A DNA stretch of 64,000 bases from Thioalkalivibrio thiocyanoxidans ARh2. Its GTDB lineage: Bacteria; Pseudomonadota; Gammaproteobacteria; Ectothiorhodospirales; Ectothiorhodospiraceae. Shown piece by piece: positions 17,182 to 25,659 of the stretch. The DNA is taken from assembly GCF_000385215.1 (NCBI RefSeq), contig NZ_ARQK01000051.1:1-64000 (forward strand), in the 5' to 3' direction. The notes beneath the pieces were generated by a model. It searched no databases. It saw only the letters and a list, made by a program, of their open reading frames with translations, and had not been told where the DNA came from. The translations under genes and the position numbers were made by a program. Positions within the stretch are counted from its first letter, which is position 1. The number at the start of each line of letters is the position of its first letter.

Positions 17182-18233
17182 TGCAGCAAGATACTGTTCT
17201 AGTAGTGGGTGGCGGCCCGGCCGGGCTGGCCGCCGCCGCCAATGTCACCTCGGCCGGTTTCAAGGCCGTGATGGTCGAAAAGGAAGACGTCCTGGGTGGC
17301 GCGCCGATCCTGTCGGGCTACGCCAAGCTGGTGCCCTCCGGCGAGTGGGCGAAGGACGCCATCGGTCGCATGGTCAAGCGTGTGGAAGACGATTCCAATG
17401 CGACCGTGCACAAGGGTGCGAAGGTCGAGAAGCTGGATGGCGAAGCCGGTAACTTTACCGCCACGCTGACCAACGGCGAATCGGTCCAGGCTGGCGCCGT
17501 CGTGCTGGCCACGGGCTTCACCCATTTCGATTCCATCAACAAGCCGGAGTGGGGCTTTGGCACGTACGAAGACGTGCTGACCACCACCCAGATGGAACAG
17601 ATGGTGGCCTCCGGCAAGATCGCCTGCCCGTCCGACGGCCGCGTGCCGGAACGGGTCTGCATCCTGCTGTGCGTGGGCTCGCGCGATCGCCAGATCGGCC
17701 GTGAGTGGTGCTCCAAGATCTGCTGCACCGTCTCCGCCAACCTGGCCATGGAGATCAAGGAGATCTCGCCGGAAACGGACGTGTTCATCTACTACATGGA
17801 CATCCGGACCTTCGGCCTGTACGAAGACAAGTTCTACTGGAAGTCCCAGGAAGAGTTCAAAACCAAGTTCGTCAAGGCGCGTATCGCCGAAGTCACGTCC
17901 TCCGGCGACGGCCGGCTGCTGGTCAAGGGCGAGGACACCCTGGTCAAGCGTCCGATCGTGATCCCGTTCGACATCGTCGTGCACGCCATCGGGATGGATC
18001 CGAACGCCGACAACCCGGAAATCTCCCAGGTCTTCGGTGTCGGGCTCGAGAAGCACGGCTTCATCGAGAAGGCCGAGCAGTACACCAACACCTGTGGCAC
18101 CACCCGCAAGGGAATCTACTCCTGCGGTGCGGCCTACGGCCCTGAGACGATCGACGACTCGATCACTCAGGGTGCCGCCGCCGGTGGTCGCGCGGTCGCG
18201 GACCTGCATGCGCTGGTTTCGAAAGCCGGCTGA
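17181..18233 (+). CDS. hdrA: sHdr complex flavoprotein HdrA
   Basis: A 350-residue FAD protein. The N-terminal dinucleotide motif is VVGGGPAGLAAAA (residues 8-20). The iron-sulfur segment contains CILLCVGSRD (160-169) and WCSKICC (176-182). It is much shorter than methanogen HdrA, as expected for sHdrA, and carries no ferredoxin domains. It probably collects electrons released by sulfur oxidation. The acceptor is not identified in the window. Confidence 0.95.
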   Translation: MQQDTVLVVGGGPAGLAAAANVTSAGFKAVMVEKEDVLGGAPILSGYAKLVPSGEWAKDAIGRMVKRVEDDSNATVHKGAKVEKLDGEAGNFTATLTNGESVQAGAVVLATGFTHFDSINKPEWGFGTYEDVLTTTQMEQMVASGKIACPSDGRVPERVCILLCVGSRDRQIGREWCSKICCTVSANLAMEIKEISPETDVFIYYMDIRTFGLYEDKFYWKSQEEFKTKFVKARIAEVTSSGDGRLLVKGEDTLVKRPIVIPFDIVVHAIGMDPNADNPEISQVFGVGLEKHGFIEKAEQYTNTCGTTRKGIYSCGAAYGPETIDDSITQGAAAGGRAVADLHALVSKAG

Positions 18234-19044
18234 GGTCGTCAGCGACGAAGCGGCTCCGGGTGTGAACCCGGAGCCGCTGCAGGTGACCTTTGATCAGGAG
18301 ATCCTCGCGACGAAGCTGAACAGCCTGAACGAGGCCATCGCCGAGGCCGGCGGGGTTGACGGGCTGGAAACCTTCATCGAGGCATTGCGCTCCAAGCACG
18401 AAGTGTTTGCGGGTGTGGTCGCGAAAGGCGACGACATGGATGCCGAGGACCTGCGTACGCTCGCCGGTCTGGTGTTTGCGGTGCGCCGCAAGCTGGCGAG
18501 TGTGATGGGTGAACGCCAGGGGGCCCTCGTGGACGGGATGCGCGCTCTGGTGCGCCCGGATGCGGACCTGGACTCGCGGCTGGCGGCCTTTGCCGATCTG
18601 GCCGGGGACGACAAGAAACTGCGACGCGGGTTCTGGGACTTCGGTGCCGAGATCCTGCATTTCGCGGATCCCGAGACGGTCCCGCTGGCCACGCGCTGGG
18701 TGTGGGACACGGGGACAACGACTGGGGCGTTGCGCGAGTTTATTCGCGGGAACGACACCCTGCGGTCGATTCCGATTGGCGAGACCGTCGGGGCGATCGA
18801 AGGGGCCAGACGCTGGTTCTACGATGCGCTGGCCGAGGAAGGCTTCTACCGCGACCTGCCGTTTGTCACGGATCTGGTTTGGGTGCAGGCCTACTCCGAC
18901 TACGCGCGTTCGCTGTCGATGAGTCTGGGCATGATCGACAACCAGTTCGGGGCGAAGCAGGACCCGCTGGAGCTAGGCGTAAAGCTCCTGGGGATCGATT
19001 CCCCGGAAGGACGCCTGAAAGGTCACGATGCGTCGCTGCATTGA
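18208..19044 (+). CDS. Conserved hypothetical protein of the sHdr cluster (Hyp)
   Basis: A 278-residue protein starting with an ATG inside the last codons of hdrA (26-base overlap). A later GTG at codon 19 is the only other nearby choice. It is mostly helical and soluble, with no cysteine cluster or membrane segment. Its middle includes KLRRGFWDFGAEILHF and its C-terminal half ARRWFYDALAEEGFYRDLPF. Position between hdrA and hdrC2 identifies it as the Hyp protein found in nearly all sHdr operons. Its function is unknown, perhaps assembly or a structural subunit. Confidence 0.88.
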   Translation: MRWFRKPAEVVSDEAAPGVNPEPLQVTFDQEILATKLNSLNEAIAEAGGVDGLETFIEALRSKHEVFAGVVAKGDDMDAEDLRTLAGLVFAVRRKLASVMGERQGALVDGMRALVRPDADLDSRLAAFADLAGDDKKLRRGFWDFGAEILHFADPETVPLATRWVWDTGTTTGALREFIRGNDTLRSIPIGETVGAIEGARRWFYDALAEEGFYRDLPFVTDLVWVQAYSDYARSLSMSLGMIDNQFGAKQDPLELGVKLLGIDSPEGRLKGHDASLH

Positions 19045-19093
19045 ATAATGGAACGAACTTGAGCCTGGTAGCACAGGTTTTCGGAGAGACGTC

Positions 19094-19810
19094 ATGGCAA
19101 TACATGAAAAGGCACTGATCGAGGACGAACGCCTCCAGCAGCACGACGAGCTGGTGGTCGACGGCGTGGACGTGTCCGGACACTGGAACACGATGATCGC
19201 GCCGCGGACCGTTCGCGATTACGACGACGATTTCGAGACGAAGATCCAGGGCTATGCCGGTGGCGAGTATGTGCACCGCTGCTGGCAGTGCGGGTCCTGT
19301 ACCAACTCCTGCACCATGTACGCGCAGAACGTGCAGTTCAATCCGCGCTACTGGATCTACCTGACCCGCCTGGGCATGAAAGAAGAGCTGGTCAAGGACA
19401 AGGACATCATCTGGCAGTGCGTGTCGTGCAACAAGTGCACCAACATCTGCCCGAAGGACGTGAAGCCGGAAGGCGTGATGAAGGCCCTTGCGCACTGGAT
19501 GGAAGAGGAAGGGATCACCGAGAAGGCCCCGTCGACCATCTTCGACGAAGAGTTTGCCGATCAGATCTACAAGACCGGCCGCATCGAAGACGGGAAGGTG
19601 ATGCAGAACTTCTTCAAGAAGACCGGTCAGCCGCTGGTCCAGGAATGGCTGAAGGTGTTCATCTTCCGCATGATGAAGCACCTGCCGGTGAAGCACCTGA
19701 TGGCGATGGGCATGAACACCGTACATACGCCGCGCACCAAGTCCTGGGGCAAGACCGGGGACGTGCTGAAGAACTACGTGCGCGAACAGAAGGAGGCCGC
19801 TCATGGCTAA
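19094..19810 (+). CDS. hdrC2: sHdr complex iron-sulfur subunit HdrC2
   Basis: A 238-residue protein with two 4Fe-4S motifs: Cys63/66/69/73 (CWQCGSCTNSC) and Cys109/112/115/119 (CVSCNKCTNIC). It is homologous to HdrC and pairs with HdrB2, encoded with an 8-base overlap. GGAGAG precedes the ATG. The N-terminal 50 residues are longer and more acidic than in HdrC1, so the two HdrC subunits are not simple duplicates. Confidence 0.95.
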   Translation: MAIHEKALIEDERLQQHDELVVDGVDVSGHWNTMIAPRTVRDYDDDFETKIQGYAGGEYVHRCWQCGSCTNSCTMYAQNVQFNPRYWIYLTRLGMKEELVKDKDIIWQCVSCNKCTNICPKDVKPEGVMKALAHWMEEEGITEKAPSTIFDEEFADQIYKTGRIEDGKVMQNFFKKTGQPLVQEWLKVFIFRMMKHLPVKHLMAMGMNTVHTPRTKSWGKTGDVLKNYVREQKEAAHG

Positions 19811-20714
19811 GGTTGCTTACTACCCGGGTTGCGCCCTCGAGGGGTCCGGCGGCCCGTACGACCGCTCGACGCGCGTGCTGGTCAAGGCGCTGGGTCTCGA
19901 GATGGAGAACCTGCGCGACTGGAACTGCTGCGGTGCGATGGAGGTGAAGAACATCCATCCGATGCTGCAGACGTACCTGTCGGCCCGAAACATGGCCATC
20001 GCCTCCGAGCAGATGGGCATGGACACCGTGATGGCGCCGTGCAACGGCTGCTACCACAACCTGAAGAAGGCCGAGTACGAGACTGCCACCTCCCAGGACG
20101 CGATGAATACCGTCCAGGATCTGGCGCGCAAGTCCGACGACCCGGTCTACACCGGTGACGTGCGCACCCTGCATCTGCTCGAGTGGCTGATGGAGGAGCT
20201 GGGGCCCGAGGGCATCAAGCAGAAGATGACGAAGAGCCTGAACGGCATCAAGATCGCCAACTACTACGGCTGCATGTACACCCGGCCGCGCCAGATCTTC
20301 CCCGAGAAGGACAACGGCCCGGGCTCGGATTCGAGCTACCAGCCGCACTTCATGGATGACCTGCTGGGTGCCGCCGGCGCGGTGAACGTGGACTATCCGT
20401 TGAAGACGTCCTGCTGCGGCGGCGCGCACACCCTGTCGGATTCCGATACCTCGACCCAGTTGGTGCTGAACCTGCTGCAGTCGGCGGAGGATTCCGGTGC
20501 CGAGGTGATCGCGACCGAGTGCCCGACCTGCCACTCCGGTCTGGAGATGCACCAGGTCCGCGCCGAGACCGAGTTCGGCATCAAGACCGACGTGAAGGTG
20601 CTGTACTTCACTCAGCTGCTGGGTCTGGCGATGGGGCTGTCTCCGCGCAAGCTGGGCATCCACGAGAACGTGAGTGATTCCATCGGGCTGCTGAAGGAGA
20701 AGGGGGTCATCTGA
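19803..20714 (+). CDS. hdrB2: sHdr complex subunit HdrB2
   Basis: A 303-residue HdrB protein of normal length with both cysteine-rich CCG regions. The first has YYPGC (residue 10), NCCG (42-43) and CNGC (80, 83). The second has GCMYTRP (157), SCCGG (204-205) and CPTC (240, 243). These bind the catalytic non-cubane clusters in the family. A strong terminator follows, ending the hdr transcription unit before the lbpA genes. Confidence 0.95.
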   Translation: MAKVAYYPGCALEGSGGPYDRSTRVLVKALGLEMENLRDWNCCGAMEVKNIHPMLQTYLSARNMAIASEQMGMDTVMAPCNGCYHNLKKAEYETATSQDAMNTVQDLARKSDDPVYTGDVRTLHLLEWLMEELGPEGIKQKMTKSLNGIKIANYYGCMYTRPRQIFPEKDNGPGSDSSYQPHFMDDLLGAAGAVNVDYPLKTSCCGGAHTLSDSDTSTQLVLNLLQSAEDSGAEVIATECPTCHSGLEMHQVRAETEFGIKTDVKVLYFTQLLGLAMGLSPRKLGIHENVSDSIGLLKEKGVI

Positions 20715-20754
20715 TCCCCGGGTATCTGGCCCGCATGGCCCAGTAGTATCTTCG

Positions 20755-20782
20755 AAAAACGGGCGCCTGGCGCCCGTTTTTT
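20755..20782 (+). terminator. Intrinsic terminator after hdrB2
   Basis: AAAAACGGGCGCC / GGCGCCCGTTTTTT forms a GC-rich hairpin with a T-run between hdrB2 and lbpA1. It implies that lbpA1-dsrE-lbpA2 are transcribed separately or by read-through. Confidence 0.85.
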
Positions 20783-20809
20783 GTGTCGATGCCGGGAACG
20801 AGGCGAAAC

Positions 20810-21256
20810 ATGGATTGCAACGGTTGCGAGTTTCATCCCGAACTGTTCTACGACGACGAGTTCCAGATCTGGTTGCGCCGCGAGGACGATGACACCCTGA
20901 CCGTGGGGATGACGGATCTGTCGCAGACGATCGCGGGCAAGATTATTCACGTGCGCGTGCGCCGTCCCGGCACCCGGCGGCCGCCCGGGAAGCCGGTCGC
21001 CACCATCGAGAGCGGCAAATGGGCCGGTCCGATACCGAACTTCATCGACTGCAAGATCGTCGAGGGCAATGAAGAAGTGCTGGAGAATCCGGTGCTGTTG
21101 AACTCCGACCCGTATAACGCATGGATCGCGCGTGTCGAGGCGACCAACGGCGCGGACGCCGCGCTGGAGCAGTTCCTGACCGGTGACAAGGCCGAGGAGG
21201 GCTACTGCAAGCGGGCGAAGGATGAAGACATCGAGTGTCAACGCAAGCTGCGATAG
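20810..21256 (+). CDS. lbpA1: Lipoate-binding protein LbpA1 (GcvH-like)
   Basis: A 148-residue relative of the glycine-cleavage H protein. The lipoyl attachment site is Lys70 in TIESGKWAG. LbpA proteins are dedicated to sHdr sulfur oxidation, and no gcv genes are nearby. Unlike GcvH it is cysteine-rich, with CNGC at residues 3-6 and further cysteines at 81, 133 and 143. The start at 20810 is preferred; a GTG nine codons earlier overlaps the terminator. It overlaps the longest possible dsrE frame but not the dsrE start chosen here. Confidence 0.92.
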   Translation: MDCNGCEFHPELFYDDEFQIWLRREDDDTLTVGMTDLSQTIAGKIIHVRVRRPGTRRPPGKPVATIESGKWAGPIPNFIDCKIVEGNEEVLENPVLLNSDPYNAWIARVEATNGADAALEQFLTGDKAEEGYCKRAKDEDIECQRKLR

Positions 21257-21264
21257 AGGGCACG

Positions 21265-21672
21265 ATGGCCGATCTGGACAACGAATATTATCTGGACAAC
21301 GACGAGCAGACGGTCGTGTTCATCATGACCTCGGGCCCGTCTACACCGCAGCGTTGCGCGACGCCGTTCTATCTGGGGGCTGTGATGGCCTCGATGGACG
21401 TGGACGTGTACATCTTCTTCACCATGGAAGGGGTTCGCCTGATGGAGAAGGGGGTGGCCGACGACCTGAGGGCCATGGAAGATGGCAAGCTGATCAAGGA
21501 TTTTATCCAGGACGCAAAACGCGCGGGCGTGCGTTTGCACGTTTGCCAGCCCGCTTTGCCGGGGTATAGAATCGACGCGTCTTTGGATCTCATCGACGAG
21601 GTCGATGAAGTGAATCGGGCGAGCGAGCTGGCGGACCTGATTCTGCGTAGTGATAAAACGATAACGTTTTAA
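21265..21672 (+). CDS. dsrE: DsrE-family sulfurtransferase
   Basis: A 135-residue cytoplasmic protein of the DsrE superfamily, with VVFIMTSGPSTPQRC and MEGVRLMEKGV. Two cysteines are present: Cys31 and Cys94 (LHVCQPAL); the latter is at the expected position for the sulfur-carrying residue. The start at 21265 follows GAGGG; a GTG ten codons upstream overlaps lbpA1. In sHdr organisms DsrE proteins exchange sulfur with TusA. Here the gene lies between the two lbpA genes, suggesting direct traffic to the lipoyl carriers. Confidence 0.92.
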   Translation: MADLDNEYYLDNDEQTVVFIMTSGPSTPQRCATPFYLGAVMASMDVDVYIFFTMEGVRLMEKGVADDLRAMEDGKLIKDFIQDAKRAGVRLHVCQPALPGYRIDASLDLIDEVDEVNRASELADLILRSDKTITF

Positions 21673-21709
21673 TTTTCCCGCATTATTACTTTCACGCTTG
21701 GAGGAAAAC

Positions 21710-22147
21710 ATGGGCGCAGTACGGGGTTGTGATATTCCGGAAGATCTGATGTACAACGTTGAAAACAACGTGTGGGTGCGCAAGGAAAGCGACGGTACCG
21801 CGACCGTGGGCCTGACCTCCTACGCGTGCTCGCTGGCCGGCACCATCGTGTCCTTCACCCCCAAGAAGGTCGGCAAGACCGTGAAGAAGGACAAGTCCTG
21901 CACCACGGTTGAATCCGGCAAGTGGGTGGGTCCGGCGAAGACCCCGGTGACCGGTGAAGTGACCGAAACCAACGACAAGGTCGCCGCCAACCCGGGTCTG
22001 ATCAACGAAGATCCCTACGGCGAAGGCTGGCTGATCAAGCTGAAGCCGGAAGACTGGGACGGCGAAGTCGGCGACCTGAAGACCGGCTCCGACGCCCTGG
22101 CCGCGTTCGAGGCCAAGATGGAAGCGGACGGTTTCGGCGGCTGCTGA
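21710..22147 (+). CDS. lbpA2: Lipoate-binding protein LbpA2 (GcvH-like)
   Basis: A 145-residue GcvH-like protein. Lys71 in TTVESGKWVG is the lipoyl attachment residue. Cysteines occur at 7, 40, 64 and at the very C-terminus (GFGGC). A strong GGAGGA precedes the ATG. LbpA2-type proteins with sHdr are modified by the dedicated sLpl ligase rather than by the housekeeping lipoate system. It differs clearly from LbpA1, so the two probably have distinct partners. Confidence 0.93.
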   Translation: MGAVRGCDIPEDLMYNVENNVWVRKESDGTATVGLTSYACSLAGTIVSFTPKKVGKTVKKDKSCTTVESGKWVGPAKTPVTGEVTETNDKVAANPGLINEDPYGEGWLIKLKPEDWDGEVGDLKTGSDALAAFEAKMEADGFGGC

Positions 22148-22163
22148 GTCAGCGTCTCCCTAC

Positions 22164-22197
22164 GGCCGCCGTTCCCCAGTGTTCGGCGGCCTTTTTT
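22164..22197 (+). terminator. Intrinsic terminator after lbpA2
   Basis: GGCCGCCG / CGGCGGCC with a 13-base loop, followed by six T residues. It separates the lbpA unit from the lipoate-assembly genes, which start only 27 bases later. Confidence 0.8.
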
Positions 22198-22223
22198 GAT
22201 TCTGTGGTATCCGGAGCAAGCTG

Positions 22224-23405
22224 ATGACGACCTGGAACGAGGTAATCCAGCGGGTCGAACCCCTGGAAGACATCCCTGTCGATGCGGCGTTGGTGAACGA
22301 TCTCCAGCACAGCATTCAGCGGGGCTCCGATCCCGGATCGGTGCATTTCTATACGCCGACGTTCAAGTCGTACCAGACAAGCGAACTCGCTGATTGCGGC
22401 AAGAGCGCCTGGCCGGCGATGTCGATCACCGGGGGCGACTGCAAGCTCGCCTGTGATCACTGCAAGGCCAAGATCCTGGAGCCGATGATCCCGGTGCGTA
22501 CGCCGGAAGACCTCTGGGCCCAGGTGAACAATGTGATCGAGTCCGGCGCCCAGGGCATGCTCCTGACGGGCGGCTCGAATCACCGCAACGAGGTCGAGTA
22601 CGACCCGTACTACTCCACGATTCGTCGTATCAAGGACGAATTCCCCGAATTTCGCATCGCGCTGCACACGGCGCTGGTCGACGACAACATCGCGACGTCG
22701 ATGGAGCAGGCCGGCATTGATGCGGCGATGATGGACGTGATCGGTGCCCAGGACACGATCACGCAGGTCTACCACCTGCGCCGCAGCGTGGATGACTTCG
22801 AGCAGACGCTCGAGAGCCTGGTGAACACCAACATGAAGGTGGTCCCGCACATCGTGATCGGCCTGCACTACGGCAAGCTGCTGGGCGAGTGGAACGCGCT
22901 GGAGATGCTCGCGCGCCACCTGCCGGATGCCGTCGTGCTGGTGGTCGTGATGCCGTTTTATGCCCCGGCCAGTCGCCCGTTCGAGACCCCGGATGTGCAT
23001 GCGGTCGGGCGCTTCTTCCATGATGCGCGCGAGCGTCTGGGGGATACCCCGCTGCTGCTCGGCTGTGCGCGTCCGCCGGGCGAGGCGAAGAGCCAGATCG
23101 ACAGCTATGCAGTGATGGCCGGCCTGTCCGGTATTGCGCACCCGGCCGAGGGTGTGGTCGAACTGGCCGCGCGCCTGGGCAAGAAGGTCCGCGTGACGCC
23201 GGCCTGCTGCTCGATCGCCGTCGGCGACGAGGTGATGGCGGAGGACGGCACCTCTGCGGAGAGCGGAGTCGAAATCGATCTGGACACCATCGTGGCAGAG
23301 GAGGCCCGGCGTCGCGAGCAGGAACGCAAGGCGCGCCAGGGCCTTGGCGGGATCCGAATCGTGACCGAGGGCAACGCCGCGGCCGGAGGGGGTTGCCATG
23401 TCTGA
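22224..23405 (+). CDS. lipS1: Radical SAM lipoyl synthase component (LipS1-like)
   Basis: A 393-residue radical SAM enzyme; the cluster-binding cysteines are Cys73, Cys77 and Cys80 (CKLACDHC). It resembles biotin-synthase-like enzymes rather than LipA. Two such proteins, LipS1 and LipS2, together insert sulfur into octanoyl chains in archaea and in sHdr bacteria. The second one lies three genes downstream. It overlaps the ligase gene by 8 bases. Which of the two is LipS1 is assigned from gene order, so the numbering could be reversed. Confidence 0.85.
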   Translation: MTTWNEVIQRVEPLEDIPVDAALVNDLQHSIQRGSDPGSVHFYTPTFKSYQTSELADCGKSAWPAMSITGGDCKLACDHCKAKILEPMIPVRTPEDLWAQVNNVIESGAQGMLLTGGSNHRNEVEYDPYYSTIRRIKDEFPEFRIALHTALVDDNIATSMEQAGIDAAMMDVIGAQDTITQVYHLRRSVDDFEQTLESLVNTNMKVVPHIVIGLHYGKLLGEWNALEMLARHLPDAVVLVVVMPFYAPASRPFETPDVHAVGRFFHDARERLGDTPLLLGCARPPGEAKSQIDSYAVMAGLSGIAHPAEGVVELAARLGKKVRVTPACCSIAVGDEVMAEDGTSAESGVEIDLDTIVAEEARRREQERKARQGLGGIRIVTEGNAAAGGGCHV

Positions 23406-24489
23406 GCGCGACCAGAAGACCCTGCGCGTCCTGGACACCGGGCTGCGCCCGGCGGCCGAGAACATGGCCTTCAACCGGGCCCTGCTCGAGTGCCACCAGG
23501 AAGGCGTATCGCCGCACACCCTGCGCTTCCTGCAGTTCGAGCCCTGTGCGCTGGTGGGCTTTCATCAGAACGTGGACCAGGAGATCAATACCGAGTACTG
23601 CAAGGAAAACGGTATTGCGATCCAGCGCCGGATCACCGGCGGCGGCGCGATCTACTTTGATTCGACCCAGCTCGGCTGGGAGCTGTACCTCGACAAGCGT
23701 TTCCTGGGGACCGCGGACATGGGGCAGATCGCCCAGCGCATCTGCAATGCCGCCGCTGCCGGGATCCGCACGCTGGGCGTGGATGCGCAATTCCGCCCGC
23801 GCAACGACATCGAGGTCGACGGGCGCAAGATCTCCGGCACGGGAGGCGCATTCGACGGCGACTCGATCATGTACCAGGGCACGTTGCTGATCGAGTTCGA
23901 TGTGGAGGACATGCTGCGCATCCTGCGGATCCCGGCCGAGAAGCTCTCCAACAAGGCGATCGAGTCGGCTCGCGATCGTGTGGTCAATCTGGCGACCCTG
24001 CTGGGCGAGCGACCGGATCTGAACCACGTGAAGGACGCGATTGCCAGGGCCTTCGCCGAGGAGTTCGCGGTCGAGCTGGCCCCCTCGGATCTGCTGCCCG
24101 AGGAGCAGAAGGCCTTCGAAGAGGCCCTGGCCGAGATCGATACCGAAGAGTGGGTCTACCAGCGCAACCGCCCGGCCACCGATGCCCCGATGTTCGAGAG
24201 CATTTTCAAGTCCGACGGCGGTCTGATGCGCGTCGGTGTCGCGCTGGACCCGGAGCGCAAGCGCCTGAAACAGCTCTGGCTGACCGGGGACATCTTCGTC
24301 AAGCCCGCGCGCACCATCGCCGATCTCGAGGCGGCCCTGCGCGACACGCCGCAGGCCGAGATGGAAGAGCGCGTGCGCGCCTTCTTTGCCGAGCGCGACG
24401 TCGAGATGCTGCAGTTGACCGTGGATGACTTCATTGCGGCGATCCAGTCCGCCCTGGCGATGGCCGAGACCGAGGAATCGGCGGGATGA
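23398..24489 (+). CDS. slpl: sHdr-associated lipoate-protein ligase sLpl(AB)
   Basis: A 363-residue ligase of the LplA/BPL superfamily. The lipoyl-AMP binding motifs RRITGGGAIYFD (77-88) and NDIEVDGRKISGTGG (136-150, with the catalytic lysine in GRKI) are intact. A C-terminal LplB-like accessory domain is fused (about residues 265-345). This fused form is the one shown in sulfur oxidisers to modify LbpA specifically. It sits between lipS1 and lipT in a tight operon. Confidence 0.93.
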   Translation: MSERDQKTLRVLDTGLRPAAENMAFNRALLECHQEGVSPHTLRFLQFEPCALVGFHQNVDQEINTEYCKENGIAIQRRITGGGAIYFDSTQLGWELYLDKRFLGTADMGQIAQRICNAAAAGIRTLGVDAQFRPRNDIEVDGRKISGTGGAFDGDSIMYQGTLLIEFDVEDMLRILRIPAEKLSNKAIESARDRVVNLATLLGERPDLNHVKDAIARAFAEEFAVELAPSDLLPEEQKAFEEALAEIDTEEWVYQRNRPATDAPMFESIFKSDGGLMRVGVALDPERKRLKQLWLTGDIFVKPARTIADLEAALRDTPQAEMEERVRAFFAERDVEMLQLTVDDFIAAIQSALAMAETEESAG

Positions 24490-24526
24490 CGGTCCTGTGG
24501 GCGCCACTGGTCGGGGGACGGCCGTA

Positions 24527-25609
24527 ATGCTCCCCGAGAAGGTCGACGTCCTGGTGGTCGGGCTGGGGCCGGGCGGTGCCTCGGCGGCACGCGTGTGCGC
24601 GGCGGCCGGGCTGTCGGTCCTGGCGGTCGAGCGCAACAAGGCCTTCGGGGAACCGGTGCAGTGCGCGGAGTTCATCCCCAACCCGATGGGCGCCTATGCC
24701 CAGGCGGAGGGGGTGCTGTTGCAGCGTATCGACTCGATGCAGAGCTTCCTGCCCTCCGGGGCTGTGGAGCACTCCGACTTCCCCGGGCTGATGGTGGATC
24801 GCGGCGAGTTCGACCGCGCGATCATCCAGGCGGCGCAGGCCAATGGCGCACAGCTGGTGACTTCGACCCCGCTGCAACGCGTGGATGCCGAACGGCATGT
24901 GGCGACCGTGAAGCACCAGGGGCAGGAACGCGCGATCGAGTACCGGGTGCTGATCGCGGCCGACGGCCCGCATTCCCCGGTAGCCGAATCCCTGGGTCTG
25001 CCTGCGTTGCCGGTGGTGCAGACCCGCCAGTACACGGTGCCGCTGAAAAAGCCCTATACCGCGACCGACGTCTGGCTGTCGGACGACTACCCGGGTGGGT
25101 ACGCCTGGCTGTTCCCCAAGGGGGAATGGGCGAACCTGGGGTTGGGTGCCGACAAGCGCATCGACAACGACATGAAGACGCCGCTGGATTCCCTGCATGC
25201 CCAGCTCGTCGAGCAGGGGCTGCTGGGCGAGGAGATCCGCCACCGTACGGGCGGCGCGATCCCGGTCGGCGGCCTGCGCGATTCCCTGTACCGGGGCGAT
25301 GTCCTGTTCGTGGGCGATGCCGGCGGGTTTACCCATCCGATTACCGGGGCCGGGATTGCCGCGGCCGTGGTGTCCGGCGAGGCGGCGGGCGAGGCCGCGA
25401 TTGCGCATCTCGAGGGTGACGCCGAGGCCTTCGACGATTACGATGAGGAGATGCGCGATCAGTATGGTCCGGCCCTGGAGCGCGCCTGCAAGCGCCGCGC
25501 GTTCCTGAACGAACACTGGCGAACGCCGCGGGCGCAGGAAGACGCCACGCAGCGCCGCGGATGGATTGCATTTTCCGAGTATTTCAACGATGGTGACCAG
25601 GCCGCGTAG
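24527..25609 (+). CDS. lipT: FAD-dependent oxidoreductase LipT (geranylgeranyl-reductase-like)
   Basis: A 360-residue flavoprotein. The N-terminus has VVGLGPGGASAARV (10-23), a second motif is ADGPHSPVAE (near residue 145), and GDAGGFTHPITGAGIAAA lies near 265. This is the geranylgeranyl reductase / digeranylglycerophospholipid reductase fold. In sHdr-type lipoate assembly operons such a protein (LipT) is proposed to supply electrons to the lipoyl synthase pair. The start at 24527 follows GGGGGACGG; the frame is open further upstream but inside the ligase gene. Confidence 0.85.
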   Translation: MLPEKVDVLVVGLGPGGASAARVCAAAGLSVLAVERNKAFGEPVQCAEFIPNPMGAYAQAEGVLLQRIDSMQSFLPSGAVEHSDFPGLMVDRGEFDRAIIQAAQANGAQLVTSTPLQRVDAERHVATVKHQGQERAIEYRVLIAADGPHSPVAESLGLPALPVVQTRQYTVPLKKPYTATDVWLSDDYPGGYAWLFPKGEWANLGLGADKRIDNDMKTPLDSLHAQLVEQGLLGEEIRHRTGGAIPVGGLRDSLYRGDVLFVGDAGGFTHPITGAGIAAAVVSGEAAGEAAIAHLEGDAEAFDDYDEEMRDQYGPALERACKRRAFLNEHWRTPRAQEDATQRRGWIAFSEYFNDGDQAA

Positions 25610-25659
25610 GCCCGGTTGGCGGGTGCCCCGCACCCGGTGAACAACGCTGGAGGAATTCC

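Noticed and set aside
15037-20714. Methanogen-type heterodisulfide reductase or sulfate-reducer Hdr/QmoABC
   Set aside because: The short HdrA without ferredoxin domains, two different HdrB/HdrC pairs, and linkage to tusA, dsrE and lbpA identify the sulfur-oxidising sHdr form.
20810-22147. Glycine-cleavage H protein genes
   Set aside because: There are no gcvT or gcvP genes nearby. Extra cysteines and the linkage to hdr and sLpl mark them as LbpA proteins.
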